This document shows positions 1 through 6,173 of a DNA stretch of 6,912 bases, piece by piece; within the stretch, counting starts at the first letter, position 1, and every line of letters starts with the position of its first letter. Made by a program: the position numbers and the translations under genes. Under the pieces are notes generated by a model. That model had not been told where the DNA came from, did no database searches, and was given only the letters and a program-made list of their open reading frames with translations. Source of the DNA: Clostridia bacterium (lineage in GTDB: Bacteria > Bacillota_A > Clostridia > Oscillospirales > Acutalibacteraceae); NCBI GenBank assembly GCA_017390825.1, contig JAFPAK010000154.1:1-6912 (forward strand), given 5' to 3'.

Positions 1-1718
1 ATAAGGTCGCAGGCGAGATCAGGGATATTTGTGATACGTTGAACACGACCTATGATAAATTCATCCGTACTACCGACAGTTATCACGAAAAGGTAGTACA
101 GAAGATATTTAAAAAGCTTTATGACCAAGGCGATATATATAAATCAGAGTATGAAGGTCTTTACTGCACACCGTGCGAGTCTTTCTGGACACAAAACCAG
201 CTTGTTGACGGCAAATGCCCTGACTGTGGCAGAGAGGTCAAGCCTGCCAAGGAAGAAGCTTATTTTTTGCGTCTTTCAAAATATCAAAAGCAGCTTGAGC
301 AGTTTATTGAGGAAAATGATAATTTTATCTATCCCGAAGCACGCAAAAAGGAAATGCTTAACAATTTCATTAAGCCCGGACTCCAGGATCTCTGTGTATC
401 CCGTACCTCGTTCAAATGGGGCGTGCCGGTAACTTTTGATGACAAACATGTTATATATGTCTGGATAGATGCGCTTTCAAACTATATCACTGCGCTGGGT
501 TATGATCCTGACGGCTCCGGCGAACTATACAATAAGTATTGGCCGGCAGATGTGCACATCATTGGTAAGGATATCGTGCGTTTCCACACGATCTACTGGC
601 CGATAATGCTTATGGCACTCGGCGAGCCGTTGCCCAAGCAGGTCTATGGTCATCCGTGGCTGCTTTTCGGTGAGGACAAAATGTCAAAATCGCGTGGAAA
701 TGTTATATATGCCGACGAGCTTACAAAGAAATTCGGTGTTGACGCAGTTAGATATTACCTGCTTTCGGAAATGCCCCATGCAAACGACGGCTCTATCACC
801 TATGAAACTATGATCGAGCGCTACAATTCAGATCTTGCGAACACACTCGGCAACCTTGTAAACCGTACTATCGCAATGCAGAATAAGTATTTTGACGGCG
901 TTATCATGTCTCCTGACTGCAAGGAGGAACTTGACGATGAGCTTATCAATTGCGCTTATGACACGGTAAAGGCAGTTGATAAATATATCAACGAATACCG
1001 TCTTGCGGATGCAGTTGACGCTGTGATGTCACTCTGCAAACGTTCAAACAAGTATATTGACGAAACTGCACCTTGGGCTTTGGCAAAGGATGAGGACAAG
1101 AAGAAAAGGCTCGGTACGGTGCTTTATAATCTGCTTGAAAGTATCAGATTTATATCCGTTTTGCTCACTCCTTTTATGCCTGATACCGCAAAAGAAATTC
1201 AAAAACAGATGAACTGTGCCATCACAAGCTATGAATCACTTGAAAAGTTCGGTGCATTGACCGAGGGCAGCAAGGTTGGCACACCAAGCGTGCTATTCTC
1301 ACGAATTGACGCTGAAAAATTCCTTGAAGAGGTTGCAAAAGAGCGTGAAGCTGCCCAAAAAGCTGATGAACGACCGGAATTTGTCGCATTCCTTGATGAG
1401 ATAGGAATAGATGAATTTGCAAAATGTGATCTGCGTGTTGCAAAAGTACTTGAATGCGAGCCTATCAAGAAAGCGAAAAAGCTTCTTAAATTAACACTTG
1501 ATGACGGAAGCGGTACTCACCGTACTGTTGCAAGCGGAATTGCACAATATTATAAGCCCGAAGAGCTTGTAAATAAATCGGTGATCGTGGTTGCAAACCT
1601 AAAGCCGGTAACACTTTGCGGCGTTGAATCAAGCGGTATGATACTTGCAGCTGACACGCCTGACGGAGTTAAAGTGGTATTCCCTGAGGGTATCCCCGCC
1701 GGCTCAAAAATAAGATAG
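1..1718 (+). CDS. metG: Methionyl-tRNA synthetase, 5' end outside the window
   Basis: This cytoplasmic enzyme charges tRNA-Met (and initiator tRNA) with methionine using ATP. The frame is open from base 3 to the TAG at 1716-1718, giving 571 visible residues. The first in-window start-like codon (TTG at 39) lies inside conserved family sequence, so the gene begins upstream; the missing part should hold the HIGH motif and roughly 80-90 residues. Visible in order are a zinc-knob with two CxxC pairs (YCTPC starting near base 162, CPDCG near 216), the KMSKS catalytic loop at 678-692 followed by RGN, the helical anticodon-binding region (about 780-1230, including an APWAL-type motif), and a C-terminal OB-fold tRNA-binding domain (about 1405-1715, beginning FAKCDLRVAKV), typical of Bacillus/Clostridium enzymes. 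Total length would fit the usual ~650-660 residues. No frameshift or missing catalytic residue is seen in the visible part. A terminator follows directly, so it is the last gene of its unit. Confidence 0.97.
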   Translation, partial: KVAGEIRDICDTLNTTYDKFIRTTDSYHEKVVQKIFKKLYDQGDIYKSEYEGLYCTPCESFWTQNQLVDGKCPDCGREVKPAKEEAYFLRLSKYQKQLEQFIEENDNFIYPEARKKEMLNNFIKPGLQDLCVSRTSFKWGVPVTFDDKHVIYVWIDALSNYITALGYDPDGSGELYNKYWPADVHIIGKDIVRFHTIYWPIMLMALGEPLPKQVYGHPWLLFGEDKMSKSRGNVIYADELTKKFGVDAVRYYLLSEMPHANDGSITYETMIERYNSDLANTLGNLVNRTIAMQNKYFDGVIMSPDCKEELDDELINCAYDTVKAVDKYINEYRLADAVDAVMSLCKRSNKYIDETAPWALAKDEDKKKRLGTVLYNLLESIRFISVLLTPFMPDTAKEIQKQMNCAITSYESLEKFGALTEGSKVGTPSVLFSRIDAEKFLEEVAKEREAAQKADERPEFVAFLDEIGIDEFAKCDLRVAKVLECEPIKKAKKLLKLTLDDGSGTHRTVASGIAQYYKPEELVNKSVIVVANLKPVTLCGVESSGMILAADTPDGVKVVFPEGIPAGSKIR

Positions 1719-1720
1719 AT

Positions 1721-1754
1721 AAATGCCTTCCCTTAACGGGGAGGTATTTTCTTT
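1721..1754 (+). terminator. Rho-independent terminator after metG
   Basis: A 12-bp stem (1721-1732 with 1738-1749, two G-U pairs) encloses a 5-nt loop and runs into TTTTCTTT. It starts two bases after the metG stop codon and separates metG from the hppA promoter. Confidence 0.85.
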
Positions 1755-1787
1755 AACGGTTTGCCCAATAACTTATACATATTTTTA

Positions 1788-1820
1788 TTGACAATTACCA
1801 ATTTTGAGTTATAATATAAT
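1788..1820 (+). promoter_or_regulatory. Sigma-A-type promoter of hppA
   Basis: A perfect -35 box TTGACA (1788-1793) is followed after 16 nt by a perfect -10 TATAAT (1810-1815). A second TATAAT (1815-1820) overlaps it by one base, but its 21-nt spacing from the -35 is too long, so the first is the probable -10. Transcription would start near 1822-1826, leaving a leader of about 30 nt before the hppA start at 1856, too short for a riboswitch. Confidence 0.8.
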
Positions 1821-1855
1821 TTACAACTCTTTTTATAGGAAATGGAGATTATTTT

Positions 1856-3940
1856 ATGGGAGATTATTTAATTTTGGCAACATTCATCGGTGCTGCACTT
1901 GCTTTGCTGTTTGCGTTTTTTACAGCGAGAAAAGTGCTGAAATTTTCTGAGGGTACTGAAAAGATGCAGAAAATTTCTCAGTCCATCCGTCAGGGTGCCA
2001 ACGCATACCTTAAAAGACAGTATGTGATAGTACTCGTTTTCTTTGCGGTACTGTTCGTTATTCTTGGTATAATGGCAATCTTCGGAATGCTCACCCCTTA
2101 TGTACCGTTTGCATTCGTTACCGGCGGATTCTTCTCGGCGCTTTCCGGATATATCGGAATGAAGATCGCAACTCTTTCCAACGCTAGAACGGCAAATGCC
2201 TGCCGTGACGGCTTGAACAAAGGCTTGCGTGTTGCCTTTTCAGCCGGTTCTGTAATGGGCTTTACGGTAGTAGGTTTGGGACTGCTTGATATTTCTATCT
2301 GGTACTTTATTCTTAAAGTTATATTCGATCTTTCACCTGCTAATATCACCGGTGCTATGCTCACCTTTGGTATGGGTGCATCATCAATGGCGCTGTTTGC
2401 CCGTGTCGGCGGCGGTATCTTTACCAAGGCCGCTGATGTCGGTGCTGACCTTGTCGGTAAGGTTGAGGCAGGAATTCCTGAGGACGACCCACGTAATCCT
2501 GCCGTTATTGCTGACAATGTCGGCGATAATGTAGGTGACGTTGCAGGTATGGGCGCAGATCTTTACGAATCGTATGTTGGCTCTATCATATCTGCAGCCG
2601 CTTTAGGTGTTGCTGCATTCGGCAATATCAACGCACTTGCATTACCTATGCTTATTGCAACAGTAGGTATTGTTTGCTCGATAATTGGCACATTCTTTGT
2701 TAAAACAAAGGAAAATGCAAGTCAGAAATCATTGCTTAAAGCATTGAGCAGAGGTACAAATTTTTCGGCAATACTTATTGCTGTGCTTTCCTTCCCTCTC
2801 GTGTACTTTGTACTCGGTTCAGAGCATTGGACAATGTACTTTGCTATCTTCGCAGGACTCGTCGCAGGCGTGCTAATCGGTCAGTCAACCGAATATTACA
2901 CATCTGACACCTATAAACCAACCAAGAACCTTGCAGACTCATCAGAAACAGGCTCTGCTACCATAATCATCAGCGGTATATCCCTCGGTATGCTTTCAAC
3001 TGCGTTGCCGATAGTTATCATCGCAATCTGCGTGCTTGTTTCATACTTTGTATCGGGTGGTGGAAGTAACGCTGCGCTCGGTCTTTATGGCATTGCGCTT
3101 GCTGCTGTAGGTATGCTCTCAACTCTAGGTATTACACTCGCTACCGACGCATATGGACCTGTTGCTGACAATGCAGGCGGTATTGCCGAAATGGCAGGAC
3201 TTGAAAAGGAAGTCCGCCAGCGTACAGATGCGCTCGACTCACTCGGCAACACCACTGCTGCAACCGGTAAGGGCTTTGCTATCGGATCTGCTGCTCTCAC
3301 AGCGCTTGCTCTTATGGTATCGTATATTGACAAAGTAAATACTATTCCCGGCGGTGCAGAAAAGATCTCAAACCTTAGTCTGACTAATCCAACCGTGCTT
3401 ATCGGTCTTTTTATCGGCGCTTGTCTGCCGTTTGTATTTGCTGCGCTTACAATGAAATCTGTGGGCAGAGCTGCGCAGAGCGTTGTGAAAGAGGTAAGAC
3501 GCCAATTCAGAGAAATCACCGGACTTATGGAAGGCAAGGCAGATGCCGATTACGCTAAATGCGTTGACCTATGTACAAAATCCAGTCTTCGTGAAATGAT
3601 ACTTCCAACAGTTGTTGCAGTTGTAGTGCCCGTTATTGTAGGTCTTATCCTCGGCTGTACCGGTGTTGTTGGTATGCTTGCAGGTGCGACCGCATCAGGA
3701 TTTTTGATGGCTGTATTTATGTCCAACTCCGGCGGCGCTTGGGATAATGCAAAGAAGTATATCGAAAGCGGAACTCACGGCGGCAAAGGCTCCGACTGTC
3801 ATAAAGCAGCAGTCGTAGGTGATACCGTTGGCGATCCGTTCAAGGACACATCCGGTCCTGCAATCAATATTCTTATCAAGCTTCTTTCGATGGTTTCGAT
3901 CGTATTCGCTTCACTGGTAGTGGCATTCAGCATTCTTTAA
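1856..3940 (+). CDS. hppA: K+-dependent membrane-bound pyrophosphatase (ion pump)
   Basis: This integral membrane protein hydrolyses pyrophosphate and exports Na+ and/or H+. At 694 residues it has the normal family length, with many hydrophobic segments (for example residues 4-23 and 56-78; the family has 16 helices). The pyrophosphate/Mg site is intact: DVGADLVGKVE from residue 194, then DDPRNP and DNVGDNVGD through D228, and the C-terminal SNSGGAWDNAKK (623-634) and GDTVGDPFKD (656-664). In GNTTAATGKG (464-473), Ala468 occupies the position where K+-independent enzymes carry Lys and Gly471 the nearby Thr position, so this is the K+-dependent class. The segment ADLYES places Glu238 where Na+-pumping enzymes such as that of Thermotoga maritima have it (ADLLES), unlike plant H+ pumps; this suggests Na+ or dual Na+/H+ transport but does not prove it. 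The start ATG is preceded by GGAG (1844-1847) at 8-nt spacing. It is transcribed alone, between a promoter and a strong hairpin. Confidence 0.97.
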   Translation: MGDYLILATFIGAALALLFAFFTARKVLKFSEGTEKMQKISQSIRQGANAYLKRQYVIVLVFFAVLFVILGIMAIFGMLTPYVPFAFVTGGFFSALSGYIGMKIATLSNARTANACRDGLNKGLRVAFSAGSVMGFTVVGLGLLDISIWYFILKVIFDLSPANITGAMLTFGMGASSMALFARVGGGIFTKAADVGADLVGKVEAGIPEDDPRNPAVIADNVGDNVGDVAGMGADLYESYVGSIISAAALGVAAFGNINALALPMLIATVGIVCSIIGTFFVKTKENASQKSLLKALSRGTNFSAILIAVLSFPLVYFVLGSEHWTMYFAIFAGLVAGVLIGQSTEYYTSDTYKPTKNLADSSETGSATIIISGISLGMLSTALPIVIIAICVLVSYFVSGGGSNAALGLYGIALAAVGMLSTLGITLATDAYGPVADNAGGIAEMAGLEKEVRQRTDALDSLGNTTAATGKGFAIGSAALTALALMVSYIDKVNTIPGGAEKISNLSLTNPTVLIGLFIGACLPFVFAALTMKSVGRAAQSVVKEVRRQFREITGLMEGKADADYAKCVDLCTKSSLREMILPTVVAVVVPVIVGLILGCTGVVGMLAGATASGFLMAVFMSNSGGAWDNAKKYIESGTHGGKGSDCHKAAVVGDTVGDPFKDTSGPAINILIKLLSMVSIVFASLVVAFSIL

Positions 3941-3956
3941 ATCATAATAAGAAAAC

Positions 3957-3997
3957 AAATCCGCCTTGGAAGTATAAACTTCCAAGGCGGATTTTTT
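3957..3997. terminator. Bidirectional terminator between hppA and the RraA-like gene
   Basis: A perfect 17-bp inverted repeat (3957-3973 with 3978-3994) encloses the 4-nt loop ATAA. On the plus strand the hairpin ends in a run of six T (3992-3997). On the minus strand the flank reads ATTTGTTTTC, also U-rich. It lies 16 nt after the hppA stop and about 30 nt beyond the stop of the convergent minus-strand gene, so it can end both transcripts. Confidence 0.92.
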
Positions 3998-4025
3998 ATA
4001 GGGGATAAATAAATGGGTACAAATT

Positions 4026-4928
4026 TTAAAGTGCTGTTTGCGTATCATCGGGATCGCCGTTGCGTGCAAGATCATATTCATGTGACCAATCAAGATTGCG
4101 GTACTTCTCGCCTCTCGGATCGGTATTGATCCAATCAACGAGCAGATCGAGCATATCCTCTGTCCATGTATTTTTATCTATCTGTGCAGTTGTAAACTTA
4201 TTCTGTGCGATCATTTCAAAACCGAAATCGTCCTTAACGTGCGTTTTTTCAGCGCCGTCAACCACCTCTTCAACGAGATGTGCGGGAATAAACAGAACAC
4301 CGCCGCCTGCGCCGAACACGATATCGCCCGGAAGAACAACCGCTTTACCTATTCTTGTAACGGTATTGAAGCCGGTCATAATAAAATCACGGATAGGAGT
4401 TGGGTCGATACCTCTGTAATATACCTGAACACCCTCGACCTGCTTCATCTGCTCAACATCACGGACACCGCCCCAGATAACACCGCCGCCAGTCTTTGTT
4501 TTGGTTTTGATAGCGGTTGTTAAGTTACCGCCGAGGAACGTTCCCTTGTATATCTTATCATACATATCAGCAACAACTACATCACCCTCAACGAGTGAAT
4601 CGATGACCCATTGGTTGTAATTGCCCTTTCTTCCCTCTTCAGCACCCTTTGCAAACATTACTTCGTGCAGGTCCGGTCGGGTAGGAACAAAGTTACAGGT
4701 AACAGCACGGCCGATAAGCTTTCTGCCGTCATCATGCAAGGTTCTGAGGTCGCCCTCAAACTGGCTTTCATATCCTTTTAAAAATATCGGTTTCCAGACC
4801 TCCTCCAAGGTCATACCACGGAGTTTCTCAAGATATTCGGGAGCAACATACGGTCTTCCGTCTGCCATACGCTCACCTTTCCACTGCGGAGTGAGCGCTA
4901 TTATCTCTTCACGGCTATTAAAATTCAT
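4026..4928 (-). CDS. RraA-like family protein, long form, substrate unknown
   Basis: A 300-residue soluble protein with the RraA / HMG-CHA aldolase fold (a family often mislabelled demethylmenaquinone methyltransferase). No signal peptide or membrane segment is visible. The active-site region is recognisable: FLGGNLTTA (131-139), a Gly-rich stretch, then GGVRD (153-157), whose Arg156 and Asp157 match the substrate- and metal-binding Arg-Asp pair of class II pyruvate aldolases of this family. LPGDIVFGAGGGVLFIP (199-215) is the usual second core strand. Compared with classical RraA (about 160 residues) it has roughly 70 extra N-terminal and 75 extra C-terminal residues, the latter rich in Asp, Trp and Asn. 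The ATG at 4926-4928 is preferred over an in-frame ATG at 4950-4952 because GGAGG (4936-4940) sits 7 nt before the former and would lie inside the coding region of the latter. It stands alone, convergent to hppA and divergent from the MreB-like gene, so neighbours give no hint of a pathway. A pyruvate- or oxaloacetate-type lyase is possible; RNase E inhibition is unlikely for this long form. Confidence 0.88.
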   Translation of the reverse strand: MNFNSREEIIALTPQWKGERMADGRPYVAPEYLEKLRGMTLEEVWKPIFLKGYESQFEGDLRTLHDDGRKLIGRAVTCNFVPTRPDLHEVMFAKGAEEGRKGNYNQWVIDSLVEGDVVVADMYDKIYKGTFLGGNLTTAIKTKTKTGGGVIWGGVRDVEQMKQVEGVQVYYRGIDPTPIRDFIMTGFNTVTRIGKAVVLPGDIVFGAGGGVLFIPAHLVEEVVDGAEKTHVKDDFGFEMIAQNKFTTAQIDKNTWTEDMLDLLVDWINTDPRGEKYRNLDWSHEYDLARNGDPDDTQTAL

Positions 4929-4935
4929 CACTTTT

Positions 4936-4940
4936 CCTCC
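4936..4940 (-). promoter_or_regulatory. Ribosome binding site that fixes the RraA-like start
   Basis: GGAGG on the minus strand lies 7 nt upstream of the ATG at 4926-4928. No comparable site precedes the in-frame ATG at 4950-4952, so the shorter reading frame is the one chosen. Confidence 0.85.
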
Positions 4941-4960
4941 AAAAACATTCATTATTGCTA

Positions 4961-4989
4961 ATTATATAACCGAAAATTCCCATCCTCAA
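4961..4989 (-). promoter_or_regulatory. Sigma-A-type promoter of the RraA-like gene
   Basis: On the minus strand TTGAGG (4989-4984) is separated by 17 nt from a perfect TATAAT (4966-4961). Transcription would start near 4950-4955, leaving a leader of about 25 nt that holds the GGAGG site. The predicted start also argues against use of the upstream ATG at 4950-4952. Confidence 0.65.
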
Positions 4990-5006
4990 CAACTTTCTTT
5001 TGATGT

Positions 5007-5033
5007 TTATAAAAAATATTAATTTTTTTATAA
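5007..5033. repeat. AT-only inverted repeat in the divergent intergenic region
   Basis: Ten bases (5007-5016) are repeated in perfect inverted form at 5024-5033 around a 7-nt loop, all A or T, with A- and T-runs of six or more. It lies between the two divergent promoters. It may act as an UP-like or bent element, or be a chance product of high AT content; it is not a good terminator because it has no G-C pairs. Confidence 0.4.
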
Positions 5034-5048
5034 TTATTTCAATATTAC

Positions 5049-5077
5049 TTGTAAATTTGCTTGATTTATAATATAAT
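5049..5077 (+). promoter_or_regulatory. Probable sigma-A promoter of the MreB-like operon
   Basis: TTGTAA (5049-5054, four of six consensus bases) is followed after 17 nt by a perfect TATAAT (5072-5077). Another TATAAT (5067-5072) overlaps by one base but has no good -35. The transcript would start near 5083-5085. Just downstream, a short dyad (GAATTA at 5086-5091 and TAATTC at 5101-5106) falls in the leader and could be an operator or a weak stem; this is only a suggestion. Confidence 0.6.
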
Positions 5078-5136
5078 TATACTTGGAATTATAGTGGTTG
5101 TAATTCTATTCAACAGTAAAACACACGGAGGCTATA

Positions 5137-6162
5137 ATGGCTACCAATTTCGGTATAGACTTAGGCTCGCAGCGTACAGTAATATGCTCGGGCAAAAGCA
5201 TAGTGCTTGATGAGCAAACTGCAATTTCATATTATTCGCATTCGGGTGAGCTTGTTGCTGCAGGTGATGACGCTTACCGAATGATAGGCAGAACACCGGA
5301 CAGCGTTACGGCAGTCTGCCCGATAGTAAACGGTGTTATTGCGGAATATGATCTGGCAGAACATATGCTCAGTGCATTTTTGAGCAAGGTTGCTGATAAC
5401 CGGCTTTTCAAAGCAAGAGTTATGGCAGCTGTCCCCGGCTCAATAACAGATATGCAGAAGCGCGCTTTGTGTAATGCGCTTTATTCAGCAGGTGCAAAGG
5501 ATGTTTGTACTCTTGAAGCACCTATTGCAGCAGCGCTTGGAATAGGAATAGATTTTACCACACCGAAAGGCACTATAATTGCCGATATCGGTGCAGAAAC
5601 TACTGATATTGCGACACTTTCGATGGGCGGTATTGCTGAATATCAGACCATCCCTTCAGCAGGAATGGCATTCAACCGTGCTATCGAGCGTTATATCAAA
5701 TATGAGCACAATATCGTTATCGGTCCGCAGACAGCGGAGATGATAAAGAGGCAGATAGGATGTGTCAAGCCCCGTGAGCTTGAGCTTACAGTAACTGCAA
5801 AAGGGCAACACCAATTCACAGGTCTGCCCACAGTATTTGAGATAAGCACCAGCGAAATGATAACTGCTCTTTACGATACTGCGCTTGATATCTGCATTGC
5901 AATACAGAGTGTGCTTGAAAAGACCGCACCGGAAATAGTCGGTGATGTTAAACAAAACGGCATATATCTCATCGGCGGTGGCTCGCTTTTATATGGTCTT
6001 GCGGATTTTATATCCGAATACATAGGTGTCCGAGTAAGATCGGTAGATGAACCTAAGACCTGTGTCGCAAGAGGAACATCGCTCGCTATCAAAAAATTCA
6101 AGGAATTAAAGCAAAACGGATACCGATTTATGTCGATTGATGAATTTGCGTTTGCAGACTAG
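5137..6162 (+). CDS. Divergent MreB/actin-family protein
   Basis: A 341-residue protein of MreB length and architecture; MreB proteins polymerise on ATP under the membrane and guide wall synthesis. Visible motifs are phosphate-1 GIDLGSQRTVI (6-16), the hydrolysis Glu127 in LEAPIAAALG, phosphate-2 at 150-157, TAEMIKRQIG (199-208, the adenine-side helix with Glu201/Lys204) and the adenosine loop IGGGSLLYGL (279-288). Several positions depart from canonical MreB: phosphate-2 reads DIGAETTD rather than DIGGGTTE, so Glu154 replaces a normally invariant glycine; the usual EEP is EAP; and the acidic AGDEMDE-like segment is AGMAFNR (175-181). No N-terminal amphipathic extension is visible. GGAGG (5127-5131) lies 5 nt before the ATG. 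No mreC or mreD follows; the next gene, 11 nt downstream, encodes an exported protein, so this is probably a secondary paralogue rather than the housekeeping MreB. An FtsA/PilM-like role is less likely because the MreB-type C-terminal half aligns well. Confidence 0.88.
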   Translation: MATNFGIDLGSQRTVICSGKSIVLDEQTAISYYSHSGELVAAGDDAYRMIGRTPDSVTAVCPIVNGVIAEYDLAEHMLSAFLSKVADNRLFKARVMAAVPGSITDMQKRALCNALYSAGAKDVCTLEAPIAAALGIGIDFTTPKGTIIADIGAETTDIATLSMGGIAEYQTIPSAGMAFNRAIERYIKYEHNIVIGPQTAEMIKRQIGCVKPRELELTVTAKGQHQFTGLPTVFEISTSEMITALYDTALDICIAIQSVLEKTAPEIVGDVKQNGIYLIGGGSLLYGLADFISEYIGVRVRSVDEPKTCVARGTSLAIKKFKELKQNGYRFMSIDEFAFAD

Positions 6163-6173
6163 GAGCAGCTTTT

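Noticed and set aside
39..41. TTG as the start of metG
   Set aside because: The frame stays open to the left edge and the upstream residues (KVAGEIRDICDT) fit conserved MetG sequence, so it is an internal Leu codon.
1755..1855. A possible riboswitch or T-box upstream of hppA
   Set aside because: The predicted transcript leader is only about 30 nt and shows no T-box or other conserved leader structure.
2098..2517. A 139-residue minus-strand reading frame inside hppA
   Set aside because: It is antisense to the most conserved catalytic part of hppA, has low-complexity Ser/Pro/Ala composition and no ribosome binding site of note.
3085..3537. A 150-residue minus-strand reading frame inside hppA
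   Set aside because: Same reason: an antisense shadow over conserved membrane segments, with no recognisable protein features.
4026..4928. Annotation as demethylmenaquinone methyltransferase (MenG) or as an RNase E inhibitor
   Set aside because: No methyltransferase SAM motif is visible, and the length and GGVRD site point to the aldolase-like RraA superfamily; RNase E inhibition is documented for short RraA proteins.
4621..5022. A 133-residue plus-strand reading frame over the RraA-like gene and its promoter
   Set aside because: It is opposite a well-supported conserved gene and extends into an AT-rich promoter region; the translation resembles no protein.
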